Position numbers and translations under genes: made by a program
Part shown: piece by piece, positions 17,597 through 25,925 of the stretch
Numbering within the stretch: the stretch's first letter is position 1
How the letters are laid out: each line of letters opens with the position of its first letter
NCBI GenBank assembly: GCA_016783145.1
Contig: JADHXD010000018.1
Span: 1 to 45,872, forward strand
DNA length: 45,872 nt
From: Anaerolineae bacterium
GTDB taxonomy: Bacteria > Chloroflexota > Anaerolineae > JAFGEY01
Reading direction: 5' to 3'
Notes under the pieces: model-generated
What the model was told of the DNA's origin: nothing
Databases searched by the model: none
Seen by the model: the letters and a program-made list of their open reading frames with translations, nothing else

Positions 17597-18305
17597 TATC
17601 GACGTGATGGCTTTTGGTGCCCATCCAGATGACATCGAACTGGGCTGTGGCGGGACGCTGATCAAGCTGACAGACCTGGGACATACGGTAGCCCTGGTAG
17701 ACATGGTGCGAGGGGAAATGGGGACTCGCGGCACCGTTGAGACGCGACAATCCGAGTCTCTCAGAGCAGCCGAAATCATGGGCGCTGTCGCCAGGGAGAA
17801 CCTGGGCCTCCAGGATGGCCATATCCACGTCAGCGAGGAAGCCAAGCGCCGCGTTGCCGAGGTCATCCGACGGTGTCGCCCGCGCGTCGTTCTCATTCCA
17901 TACTACGAGGACCGCCATCCCGATCACTATCACACTAGCCATCTGGCCTACGAGGGCACCTTTATGGCTGGCCTGACGCGGTACGATACCGGACAAGAAA
18001 GCTATCGTCCATCCCGAGTGATCTACTACATGGGCTGGTATGAGTTCGAGCCGACGTTCATCGTGGACATCACCGACCAGTTCGATCGCAAGATAGAAGC
18101 GATCATGGCATATTCGACGCAGTTCAAGCCGGATAACCAGCTCTACACGCAGACCCGCCTCACGTCCGGCGAGTACCATTGGCTGCTGGTCCACCGGATG
18201 GCACACTATGGCTCACTGATCCAGAAGCGATACGGTGAAGCGTTTCTCATTCGCGGCAGAATGGAGGTACACGACCTCCTGGACATAGTCTTCTCGTCTT
18301 TCTAG
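17589..18305 (+). CDS. bshB: Bacillithiol biosynthesis deacetylase BshB
   Basis: A 238-residue LmbE/PIG-L-type zinc deacetylase that removes acetyl from N-acetylglucosaminyl-malate. The zinc and catalytic motif is FGAHPDDIELGCGG, and HPDHYHTSHLAYEG holds the third zinc His. VDMVRGEMGTRGT is typical of BshB1. The ATG at 17589 lies within the last codons of bshC, so translation is coupled. Related enzymes deacetylate mycothiol precursors or conjugates, but the bshC and bshA neighbours fix the assignment. Confidence 0.94.
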   Translation: MPDIDVMAFGAHPDDIELGCGGTLIKLTDLGHTVALVDMVRGEMGTRGTVETRQSESLRAAEIMGAVARENLGLQDGHIHVSEEAKRRVAEVIRRCRPRVVLIPYYEDRHPDHYHTSHLAYEGTFMAGLTRYDTGQESYRPSRVIYYMGWYEFEPTFIVDITDQFDRKIEAIMAYSTQFKPDNQLYTQTRLTSGEYHWLLVHRMAHYGSLIQKRYGEAFLIRGRMEVHDLLDIVFSSF

Positions 18306-18457
18306 CGCCGCACATCACTCGGGCAGCCCTTGAGGGGTCTTGGAAGCCGACCCGTTGTGATCGAGAGAGCGTTGGATTGCTGGCGCGCTCAAGCGCCACA
18401 TCACCCTCATCCTGGGCTGGCGCTCGTCACACAGTGATCGACATCGAGGGAGCAACT

Positions 18458-19576
18458 ATGCGTATCGGGATCACCTGCTATGCGACTCACGGGGGCAGCG
18501 GTGTTGTCGCCACCGAACTGGGGAAACACCTCGCTGAGCGCGGACACGAAGTCGCGTTTGTCAGCTATTCGACGCCACTCCGGCTGACCGATCTCCCTCC
18601 GCGCGTCAGCTTCCACGAGGTCGACATCATCGAGTACCCGCTGCTCAAGAACTTTCCCTACACCTTGGCCCTGGCCTCCAAGATGGCTGGGGTGGCACAG
18701 ATCCGGCAGCTACAGATCCTCCACGTACATTATGCGATACCCTTTGCTGCGGCGGCGCTCCTCGCCAAGCTGATCGTGCCAGAGTTGGACCTCAAGATCG
18801 TCACCACCCTGCACGGCACAGATGTCACGCTGGTCGGAAGCAATCCATCCTTCAAGCCGGTCACAACGATGGTAATCGAGCAGTCAGATGCCGTCACGGC
18901 AGTGTCCAGCTTTCTCAAGGAGCAGACCTACCAGCAGTTTGGGGTAAAGAAAGACATCGACGTGATCTATAACTTTATCGATCCGGTGCGCCACGGCCGC
19001 CAGATCCCGCCTTGTATCCCCCCGCGCGACTGCCCCGATGAGTTCACCCTGATGCACATATCCAACTTTCGGCCTGTCAAGCGCGTAGCAGACGTGGTTC
19101 GGATCTTTGCGCTCGTCACCAAGAGCCTGTCTGCTCGGCTGGTGATGATCGGTGATGGTCCCGATGCCAGTCTGGCCATGCAGGTCGCCCGGGAGCTCGG
19201 CGTGGCAGACAGGGTGACGTTCACCGGCGTCCTCGATGGGGTAGCTGACCTGCTGCAGGCCGCCGACCTGCTTCTGCTCCCCAGCGAGACCGAGAGCTTT
19301 GGGCTGGTGGCCCTCGAGGCGATGGCCAGCGGCGTGCCCGTCGTGGCCAGCGATGTCGGTGGACTGCCAGAGGTCGTGGAGCACGGGGTCACCGGGTTTC
19401 TGGCCCCGGTCGGCGACGTGGACCAGATGGCCGAGTACGCGGTGCGCATCCTGTCCGACCCCGCGACCTGCCAAAAGCTCTCCAAGGCGGCACGCAAGCG
19501 TGCGACCGATCTGTTTGACTATCACATCATCGTTCCACAATACGAGGCCGTCTACGAACAAGTGCTTGGACGTTAG
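18458..19576 (+). CDS. bshA: N-acetyl-alpha-D-glucosaminyl L-malate synthase BshA
   Basis: A 372-residue GT4 glycosyltransferase that transfers GlcNAc from UDP-GlcNAc to L-malate, the first step of bacillithiol synthesis. It starts MRIGITCYATHGGSGVVATELG; the GGSG loop and VHYAIPFAAAALLAK are characteristic of BshA. The donor half has HISNFRPVKRV, and the EX7E site reads ETESFGLVALEAMASG. The ATG follows GAGGGAG. A gap of 152 nt separates it from bshB without an obvious promoter or terminator. Confidence 0.93.
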   Translation: MRIGITCYATHGGSGVVATELGKHLAERGHEVAFVSYSTPLRLTDLPPRVSFHEVDIIEYPLLKNFPYTLALASKMAGVAQIRQLQILHVHYAIPFAAAALLAKLIVPELDLKIVTTLHGTDVTLVGSNPSFKPVTTMVIEQSDAVTAVSSFLKEQTYQQFGVKKDIDVIYNFIDPVRHGRQIPPCIPPRDCPDEFTLMHISNFRPVKRVADVVRIFALVTKSLSARLVMIGDGPDASLAMQVARELGVADRVTFTGVLDGVADLLQAADLLLLPSETESFGLVALEAMASGVPVVASDVGGLPEVVEHGVTGFLAPVGDVDQMAEYAVRILSDPATCQKLSKAARKRATDLFDYHIIVPQYEAVYEQVLGR

Positions 19577-19603
19577 GGGCCTACATCTCGAGAGGAGCAG
19601 ACC

Positions 19604-19789
19604 ATGGAGTGGGTTACCTTCCTGAAGGTGATGATCGAAGATGAGAAAGCAGCGATCCAAAAGTACGGACTCGCCCTCGAAGCAGCGGACTCGGAAGAGC
19701 TCAAGCGCGCGCTTGAGCGACTGATGCACGAGGAAGAGTTCCACGTCGACTTTTTGGAGCAAGAGATCCGCCGACTGCAAGCATCCTAG
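19604..19789 (+). CDS. Half-size ferritin-like protein (two helices)
   Basis: A 61-residue protein made of two helices. The first has an Asp/Glu cluster (MIEDEKAAIQKY) and the second the pattern EEEFHVDFLEQEI with Glu44 and His47 as an ExxH pair. This is half of a rubrerythrin fold, so two copies would have to pair to build one four-helix diiron site, as encapsulated ferritins do in principle. The GAGAGGAG ribosome site lies just before ATG 19604. It follows bshA by 27 nt and is likely cotranscribed with it. Confidence 0.75.
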   Translation: MEWVTFLKVMIEDEKAAIQKYGLALEAADSEELKRALERLMHEEEFHVDFLEQEIRRLQAS

Positions 19790-19933
19790 CCGCAAGACCT
19801 GGAGCCACCAGAACTTGAGCGGCGTGATCTCTGACACTCATGCAGACGTGTTCAGCGAGACCGCCGCTGAGGAAAGAGCATACCCGCGGCGATTACCGGG
19901 GTGCTGTGACCCACACAGACCGAGGAGGCACAG

Positions 19934-20437
19934 ATGAAGACCAAAGAGCACGCTGCTCTGCAAGCACTCCACAAGGCCCTGGCGCTTGAGCAAGATGGAC
20001 GCCGTTTCTACTTGGCTGCGGCAGAGCGCGCCTCTGCGCCCAAGGGGAAGGCGATGTTCGGCTCGCTGGCAGACGATGAAGCGCTTCACGCCGTGGTGAT
20101 CCAGCGACAGATCGACGCGCTCGAACGCGAGGAAGGATGGGTTCTGCCAGAGGGGATCGTCGAGGCAGGAGTGGATCTGGACACACCGCTCTTTCCCGAG
20201 GATGTCGTCGCGTTCCATCAGGCCGTGCGGTCCGACGCCAGTGATATGGACGCGCTGCTGTTCGCTCTGAAACTCGAGAACGACAGCTTTGACCTATACG
20301 CGGAGCAGGCCAAGGCCGCCCGGGATGCCAATGCCAGGCGTATGTACGAATACCTGGCGGACGCAGAGCGCACGCACTTTGACCTGCTGATGCTCAACTA
20401 TGAGAGCCTGTCCACCGCGGGGATCTGGGCGGACTAG
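19934..20437 (+). CDS. Ferritin-like (rubrerythrin-type) protein
   Basis: A 167-residue four-helix diiron protein. The first helix pair has ALEQDGRRFYLAAAE and DDEALHAV, the second LENDSFDLYAEQ and DAERTHFDLL, so the two ExxH pairs and their partner Glu residues are present. There is no rubredoxin domain. Its ribosome site is GAGGAGGCACAG before ATG 19934. It is the third ferritin-family gene around the bacillithiol cluster. It probably handles iron or reduces peroxide; the substrate is not known. Confidence 0.8.
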   Translation: MKTKEHAALQALHKALALEQDGRRFYLAAAERASAPKGKAMFGSLADDEALHAVVIQRQIDALEREEGWVLPEGIVEAGVDLDTPLFPEDVVAFHQAVRSDASDMDALLFALKLENDSFDLYAEQAKAARDANARRMYEYLADAERTHFDLLMLNYESLSTAGIWAD

Positions 20438-20448
20438 CGGAACTGGCT

Positions 20449-20468
20449 CGCTCTACCAGACTGAGCTA
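20449..20468 (-). other. tRNA D-arm-like sequence spanning the 3' end of the MscS gene
   Basis: On the minus strand the 20 nt TAGCTCAGTCTGGTAGAGCG equals a textbook tRNA segment from position 8 through the D-stem and loop to position 26 (GCTC/GAGC stem, GG in the loop). The sequences on either side do not form an acceptor, anticodon or T arm. The MscS stop codon TAG lies inside it. Confidence 0.6.
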
Positions 20469-21295
20469 GGCTTTTCCTTCTGACTGCTGACCAGCACCTC
20501 CTGGCGGGGGTAAGGGAGGGCGATATTCTCGCGCTCGCAGGCCGCCAGGAGGCGTCTGCGAAGCTCCGTCGCGACAGCCCACTGCTTGCCCGGATGAGTC
20601 TTGACCATCACACGTACCGTGACCGCCCAGTCACCCAGGGCGAGCGGGCCGGTGACGGTGGGCGGCTCCAGAAGGTGAGCCGCGAACTGCGTGTCGAGGG
20701 CGAACTGCTCGGCTTCGCGCTCGAGGACCGCCAACACGCGGCTCATGTCCTCTTCGTATGCCACTCCCAGGTCGACGAGAGCGCGCGACCAGCCTCTGGT
20801 TCCGTTCGATACGACGCGCACATCTCCATTCGGGATCAGGTGCAGGTCTCCTTTGATGTCGCGCACGTAGGTTGCCCTCAACGTCAGGCGCTCGACGACT
20901 CCTGACACGTCGCCAATCCGGATCACGTCGCCAACGACATACTGGTTCTCAACGAGGATCATCAGCCCACCGATCAGGTCCTTGACCAACGTCTGCGCAC
21001 CGAGACTCAGGGCCAGACCGACCACACCCAGACCGGTGAGAAGCGGGGTGATGTCCACAAAGTAGCCGAGCACGGTGACGGTACCGATCCCCGCGATCAG
21101 CACATTGGCAATCCAGGCCACCACTTGAGCGACGGTCTGTATCTGTCCCTTGCGTTCGCTGTTGAGCCTGTCGGACGCCTGCGCGCCCTGGAGAACGCGC
21201 TGCCGGACAAGTCGCACGCAGACCGATCCCAGGACGACCGAGCCCAGAATCACGACGATGTGTATCCCGCTTTCTACCAACCCCTCTGCACCCAT
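20453..21295 (-). CDS. MscS-family small-conductance mechanosensitive channel
   Basis: A 280-residue channel that opens under osmotic down-shock. Three membrane helices are seen: GIHIVVILGSVVLGSVCVRL, VAWIANVLIAGIGTVTVLGYF, and the pore helix GLGVVGLALSLGAQTLVKDLIGG. The beta domain follows with ENQYVVGDVIRIGD, LRATYVRDIKGDLHLIPNG. ATG 21295 has GAGAGGCGAGG upstream; a longer frame to 21493 has no ribosome site. The final codons overlap a tRNA D-arm-like sequence, so the C-terminal residues (PSSVW) may be recently acquired. Confidence 0.92.
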   Translation of the reverse strand: MGAEGLVESGIHIVVILGSVVLGSVCVRLVRQRVLQGAQASDRLNSERKGQIQTVAQVVAWIANVLIAGIGTVTVLGYFVDITPLLTGLGVVGLALSLGAQTLVKDLIGGLMILVENQYVVGDVIRIGDVSGVVERLTLRATYVRDIKGDLHLIPNGDVRVVSNGTRGWSRALVDLGVAYEEDMSRVLAVLEREAEQFALDTQFAAHLLEPPTVTGPLALGDWAVTVRVMVKTHPGKQWAVATELRRRLLAACERENIALPYPRQEVLVSSQKEKPSSVW

Positions 21296-21456
21296 TGCCT
21301 CGCCTCTCTTTCCGATCACCTCGGCCACCGTGCGTGCCGACAGGCTGCGATGACCCCACCGCCCAGCACCGATCTGTGCCAACCGCGCCTCGGGACCAAT
21401 ATACCATAGATCGCCGATCCATACGAACTTGGGCGTCCAGGGCTGAGGATGCGCGG

Positions 21457-21485
21457 TTGGCCTGGTGGGGAAGATAGGGTATAAT
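21457..21485 (+). promoter_or_regulatory. Promoter TTGGCC-17-TATAAT
   Basis: TTGGCC (21457-21462) and TATAAT (21480-21485) are 17 nt apart, with the predicted start about 88 nt before the URO-D-like gene. Confidence 0.6.
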
Positions 21486-21579
21486 CTGCTCAAGCTGCCT
21501 TGGCCCTCGGCGGCGTCGTGGCCCGTGCAAGCCGGTGGGACGAGGGGAAAGGGTCTAGTTTGTTGGGAGTCTGCCCGGT

Positions 21580-22728
21580 ATGAATGCCATGACGCGACGC
21601 GAGAGACTCACCGCCACTTTGCGCGGAGACCCAGTGGACCGTCCCGCGGTCAGCTTTTACGAGATCGGCGGCTGGAGGCCCGATCCAGATGACCCCGATC
21701 CGTTCAATGTGTACAACTCGCCCGATTGGGGTCCGCTGCTGCAGCTCGCTGAGGCGAAGACAGATCTGATTCGCATGTGCGCGCCCGAGCGCAGGCCCGC
21801 GCTCGACAACTGCCGCGAGGAGTTCTTTTACTCCAAGACCTACATGCAGGACGGCTCTCGATTCACGCGCACCGAGCTCACCGTCGCCGGTAGGACGATG
21901 TCCACTCTCTCGCGCCGAGATCCCGATGTCTCCACCACGTGGACCCTGGAACCCCTGCTCAAAGACATCGACGATGTCAAAGCCTATCTCCAGCTTCCTG
22001 ATCAAGTGTTCGCTGAAAAAGTGAGCACGGACGCCATGCGCGCTGAGGAAGAGGAGCTGGGTGAGGCGGGCATCGTTATGGTAGACATCGGCGATCCGGT
22101 CTGTCTCGCTGCGCCACTGTTCTCTCTGGAAGCGTATACGGTCTTTGCCCTAACCGAGCCGGCGCTCTTTCATCGTCTGCTCGAGCAGCAAGCCCGCGCT
22201 CTCTACCCGTTGGTCGAGGACATCTCCAGGCAGTTTCCAGGGCACTTGTGGCGCATCTGCGGTTCCGAATACGCGTCTGAGCCCTTTCTTCCCCCGCGCC
22301 TGTACTCCGAGTACGTGGTTCGCTACACAAAGCCCGTGGTCGAACTCATCCACAGGTATGGTGGCTTTGCGCGCATCCATTCCCACGGCCGGCTCAAGAA
22401 CATCCTTCCACACATCCTCGCTATGGAGCCGGATGGATTGGATCCCATTGAGCCACCCCCTCAAGGCGACATGCGCCTGATCGACGTCCGCAGGCTGTAT
22501 GGGGAACAGATGGTCCTTTTTGGGAACATTGAAGCATCTGAGCTGGAGATGCTTCCGCCCCGGCAGTTTGAGCGGCGCGCGATCCAGGCCCTGCGCGAGG
22601 GCACGATGGGCCCCGGAAGAGGGTTCGTGCTGATGCCTTCCGCCTGCCCCTATGGACGGCAGATATCGCCGGATGTCCTCGCCAACTATGAGACGATGAT
22701 CCGCCTGGTGCAGGACGGATCCTGGTAG
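21580..22728 (+). CDS. Uroporphyrinogen decarboxylase-superfamily protein (not HemE)
   Basis: A 382-residue member of the URO-D fold. It opens with MTRRERLTATLRGDPVDRPAV, the usual start of this family. ARIHSHGRLKNILPHI and DPIEPPPQGDM form the putative metal and substrate region, and FGNIEASELE follows. True HemE motifs (the N-terminal RQAGRYLPEY) are absent. Relatives with a His/Cys zinc site move methyl groups between corrinoid proteins and coenzymes; here the Cys is replaced, so the chemistry is uncertain. It has its own promoter and is followed by a Gfo/Idh gene and an ABC exporter, which suggests a role in sugar-derivative metabolism. Confidence 0.8.
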   Translation: MNAMTRRERLTATLRGDPVDRPAVSFYEIGGWRPDPDDPDPFNVYNSPDWGPLLQLAEAKTDLIRMCAPERRPALDNCREEFFYSKTYMQDGSRFTRTELTVAGRTMSTLSRRDPDVSTTWTLEPLLKDIDDVKAYLQLPDQVFAEKVSTDAMRAEEEELGEAGIVMVDIGDPVCLAAPLFSLEAYTVFALTEPALFHRLLEQQARALYPLVEDISRQFPGHLWRICGSEYASEPFLPPRLYSEYVVRYTKPVVELIHRYGGFARIHSHGRLKNILPHILAMEPDGLDPIEPPPQGDMRLIDVRRLYGEQMVLFGNIEASELEMLPPRQFERRAIQALREGTMGPGRGFVLMPSACPYGRQISPDVLANYETMIRLVQDGSW

Positions 22729-22816
22729 GTGCCCGTCGCTGGGTGCGTTCCGTTCACAGTGAGGGCCCTTGCCGTTGTGCGCCAGCGCAAAGCAGACCCA
22801 CACAGGAGCACACTGT

Positions 22817-24139
22817 ATGAGATCCAAGGGACCGCTGACTGCGATCATTGTGGGCGCGGGACACCGTGCCCTGACCTACGCCTCCTACGCTCGGAAGCAT
22901 CCGGACGAGTTGAGCATCGTGTCCGTGGCGGATCCGCGCCCCCTGCGCCGCACGCACGCTGCTGAGCTCTTCGGCCTGCGGCCTGAACAGTGCTTCGAGA
23001 GCGCCGAGGAGGTCGCGAGCAGGCCGCAGTTTGCTGACGTGGTCATCAACGGGACGATGGACCACCAGCACGTGCCCACGTCCCTTCCTCTCCTTGCTGC
23101 CGGCTATGATATGCTGCTCGAGAAGCCCTTTGCCACCTCGGTTGACGAGATGTGGCAGTTGGCCTGCGCGGCACGCAGGCACGAGCGCCGGGTCGTCATC
23201 TGCCACGTGCTCCGCTTCACGCCTTTCTACGCGGCGATCCGCCAACAGGTTGCAGACGGTGTGATCGGCGACATTCTCAACGTGCAGACCGTCGAGCACG
23301 TCTCCTATCATCACATGGCGGTCGGCTTTGTCCGTGGGAAATGGAGCAAGAAGAGCACCTGTCACTCGTCGATGCTGATGTCCAAGTGCTGCCACGACCT
23401 GGATCTGATTTCCTGGGTAAAGAGTGGCATTGCCCCCCGCTCTGTGGTCAGCTTTGGCAGCAACCTTCAGTTCCGCCCCGAGAATGCCCCTGAAGGCGCC
23501 GGGACGCGCTGCCTGGTGGATTGCCCGATCGAGGCGGACTGCCTCTATTCGGCGCGCAAGCACTATCTCGACCACCCGGACCGATGGCGCTTCTACGTCT
23601 GGGAGAGCCTGGAGCACAGCGACCACCCGACCATCGAGCAGAAGGCACGCTCACTCGAGACAGACAACCCGTACGGACGGTGTGTCTGGAAGTGCGACAT
23701 CGAGGTCGTGGACCACCAATCCGTCCTCATCCAGTTCGAGGATGGCTCGACGGCGACCCACAATATGGTTGGCGGCGCAGCCAGGCCGTCGCGGTCCATT
23801 CACTTGATCGGCACTAGAGGAGAGATCCAGGGCGTCTTTGAGGACCAGCGCTTTGTCGTCCGCCACATCGACCCGCGCCCCGGACGCGAGTACTCGGAAC
23901 AGGCCATTGACCTGACCGCTGGCGGCGACATGCACGGCGCGTTTGGCGGGCACGGCGGCGGTGATATGCGCCTGGTCGCAGACTTTGTCCGGGTCATCAG
24001 AGGCGAACCGGTTTCTATCTCCACCACAGGGCTGGAAGACTCGATCACCGGTCACCTCATCGGCTTCTGCGCAGACCAGGCGATGGAAGAACATCGGATC
24101 GTGGAAGTCGCTCCCCAGGAGTTCATCCCGTGCCCGTGA
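22817..24139 (+). CDS. Gfo/Idh/MocA-family oxidoreductase
   Basis: A 440-residue NAD(P)-dependent sugar or inositol dehydrogenase. The N-terminal Rossmann fold has AIIVGAGHRALTYASYA and ends with the LEKPFATS catalytic Lys-Pro motif near residue 98. ICHVLRFTPFYAAI and KCCHDLDLISW carry the probable substrate-binding His and Asp. A Cys-rich stretch (CLVDCPIEADCLYS) in the C-terminal half is a feature of one subgroup and could bind a metal. ATG 22817 follows CAGGAG. The stop overlaps the ABC ATPase start by ten bases. Confidence 0.85.
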   Translation: MRSKGPLTAIIVGAGHRALTYASYARKHPDELSIVSVADPRPLRRTHAAELFGLRPEQCFESAEEVASRPQFADVVINGTMDHQHVPTSLPLLAAGYDMLLEKPFATSVDEMWQLACAARRHERRVVICHVLRFTPFYAAIRQQVADGVIGDILNVQTVEHVSYHHMAVGFVRGKWSKKSTCHSSMLMSKCCHDLDLISWVKSGIAPRSVVSFGSNLQFRPENAPEGAGTRCLVDCPIEADCLYSARKHYLDHPDRWRFYVWESLEHSDHPTIEQKARSLETDNPYGRCVWKCDIEVVDHQSVLIQFEDGSTATHNMVGGAARPSRSIHLIGTRGEIQGVFEDQRFVVRHIDPRPGREYSEQAIDLTAGGDMHGAFGGHGGGDMRLVADFVRVIRGEPVSISTTGLEDSITGHLIGFCADQAMEEHRIVEVAPQEFIPCP

Positions 24140-25125
24140 TCACGGTCGAGGGACTGAGCAAGACCTTTGTGGTCAAGGAAAAGCAAGCAGGGCTGCGCGG
24201 AAGCCTGCGATCCCTGATCAGGCCGCAAACGGCAGAGATCCGCGCGGTCCGCGGGGTTAGCTTCTCGGTCGAGAGGGGCGAGCGGGTGGCGTTTATCGGC
24301 CCAAACGGTGCCGGCAAGAGCACAACGATCAAGATGCTGGTCGGCATCCTCTACCCCACAAGTGGCCACGCTCAAGTGCTCGGATTCGTCCCGTGGCAGG
24401 AGCGGAGCAAGCTGGCCTTTCAAGTCGGCGCGGTGTTTGGGCAAAAGTCTCAGTTATGGTATCACTTGCCCCCACAGGACACCTTTGACCTGCTGGCCCG
24501 GATCTATGAGCTCGATCGCACCGTCTATCGAAAGCGCCTTGCGCAACTGGTCGAGCTGTTCGAGATCTCGGAGTATCTATCCACGGCAGTACGCAAGCTG
24601 AGCTTGGGCGAGCGCATGCGCTGCGAGATCGCGGCATCGCTACTGCACGCCCCACGTATCCTCTTTCTCGACGAGCCGACGATTGGCCTGGATGTCGTCG
24701 TCAAGCAGTACATCCGCGAGCTGATCCTGCGCCTGAACGAGGAGGAACAAGTGACCGTTTTCCTCACCTCGCACGACGCGGGCGACGTGGAGCAGCTATG
24801 CCGGCGGGCTATGGTCATCAACCACGGCGAGGTGATCTATGACGGCAAGGTCTCAACCCTGAAGCGCAACCACATTCGCAGCAAGGCCGTGTCCCTCAAG
24901 CTGGGAGTGCCGTTTGAGGGATTCCAGTCGCCAGGAGTGACCGTTGTCAAAGCGGCTCACACCGGCGTCAGGCTGGAGGTGGACACTGCAACGGCGAGCA
25001 TCGACCAGGTCATCGCGCAGTTGATGGCTCGCTATCCCATCCTCGACATGACGGTCGAAGACCCGCCCATGGAACAGGTGATTGCCCATATCTACAGGCA
25101 GCAGGGAGACGGACAGGCACAGTGA
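24130..25125 (+). CDS. ABC-2-type exporter ATPase subunit
   Basis: A 331-residue ATPase of the NatA/DrrA class. Walker A is GPNGAGKST (residues 57-65), the signature is LSLGERMRCEIA, Walker B is RILFLDEPTIGLD, and the switch His is in TSHDAGD. GQKSQLWYHLP in the Q-loop region and the insert before the first strand are typical of the group that works with two distinct permeases. It starts at GTG 24130 inside the Gfo/Idh gene and its stop overlaps the next gene (GTGA). The exported substrate is unknown. Confidence 0.92.
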   Translation: MPVITVEGLSKTFVVKEKQAGLRGSLRSLIRPQTAEIRAVRGVSFSVERGERVAFIGPNGAGKSTTIKMLVGILYPTSGHAQVLGFVPWQERSKLAFQVGAVFGQKSQLWYHLPPQDTFDLLARIYELDRTVYRKRLAQLVELFEISEYLSTAVRKLSLGERMRCEIAASLLHAPRILFLDEPTIGLDVVVKQYIRELILRLNEEEQVTVFLTSHDAGDVEQLCRRAMVINHGEVIYDGKVSTLKRNHIRSKAVSLKLGVPFEGFQSPGVTVVKAAHTGVRLEVDTATASIDQVIAQLMARYPILDMTVEDPPMEQVIAHIYRQQGDGQAQ

Positions 25126-25910
25126 TAAAGTACCTGGCTGTGCTGAGGATCAATGCCCGGCAACAGATCGCCTACCGTGGCGAGTTCTTGATGCGCGGCA
25201 TCATGATCGCGATGTTCTTGTCGATTTTCGTCGCCCTGTGGAGCACGGTGTATGCCATAGGGGGGCAAACCGAGATGGCCGGGTTTCGGCTTTCTCAGAT
25301 GATCTGGTACCTGGCGATGACCGAGACGGTGATCCTGTCCGGCTCTCGTGTATTCGACCAGATCAGCGAGGAGGTCAAGAACGGAGACCTGGCCTACACC
25401 TTGGTTCGGCCATACAGCTACGTTGGTTTCCAGATCGCGCACTCTTTGGGGGGCACGTTCCCGCGCATGCTGCTCAATTTCATCGTGGCTTCACTGGTCG
25501 TTTTGCTCTTCACACACGTCGTCGAAACCAGCCTTCAGGGCATCCTGGGTTTCTTGGCTCTGTCGACCATGGCCATGGTGCTCGACACGACGATCGCCGT
25601 ACTGATCGGGCTGGGAGCTTTCTTTATCGAAGAGGTACGTCCGCTCTATTGGATATACAGCAAGCTGCTGATGAGCGTGGGCGGTATGTTTCTGCCTCTG
25701 GACATGTTTCCCCCGTGGCTGCGGCGGATCAGCAATGTGCTGCCCTTTCGACTGATCATCTACGCGCCCGCGCGGACCTTCGTGGACTTTGATGGCGAGC
25801 TGTTCCGCCGCGCCCTGGTCGGGCAGGCCCTCTACATCGCCTTGGCAGGTGTGCTGCTGGCGCTGGCGTGGCGACAGGGGAAGAGACGCGTGGTCGTGCA
25901 TGGTGGATAG
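25122..25910 (+). CDS. ABC-2-type permease, first subunit
   Basis: A 262-residue protein with six predicted membrane helices, for example AMFLSIFVALWSTVYAIGG, MLLNFIVASLVVLLFTHVV and TIAVLIGLGAFFIEEV. The pattern GGMFLPLDMFPPWLRRISNVLPF before the last helix is characteristic of ABC-2 permeases of the COG4587/COG3694 type. GTG 25122 overlaps the ATPase stop. It likely forms a heterodimer with the protein encoded at 25926. Confidence 0.88.
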   Translation: MIKYLAVLRINARQQIAYRGEFLMRGIMIAMFLSIFVALWSTVYAIGGQTEMAGFRLSQMIWYLAMTETVILSGSRVFDQISEEVKNGDLAYTLVRPYSYVGFQIAHSLGGTFPRMLLNFIVASLVVLLFTHVVETSLQGILGFLALSTMAMVLDTTIAVLIGLGAFFIEEVRPLYWIYSKLLMSVGGMFLPLDMFPPWLRRISNVLPFRLIIYAPARTFVDFDGELFRRALVGQALYIALAGVLLALAWRQGKRRVVVHGG

Positions 25911-25925
25911 GCTGGGTGGGTAGCG

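Noticed and set aside
20400..20470. A complete tRNA gene on the minus strand
   Set aside because: Only the D-arm matches; no acceptor stem, anticodon arm or TTCGA-containing T arm could be found at the right distances.
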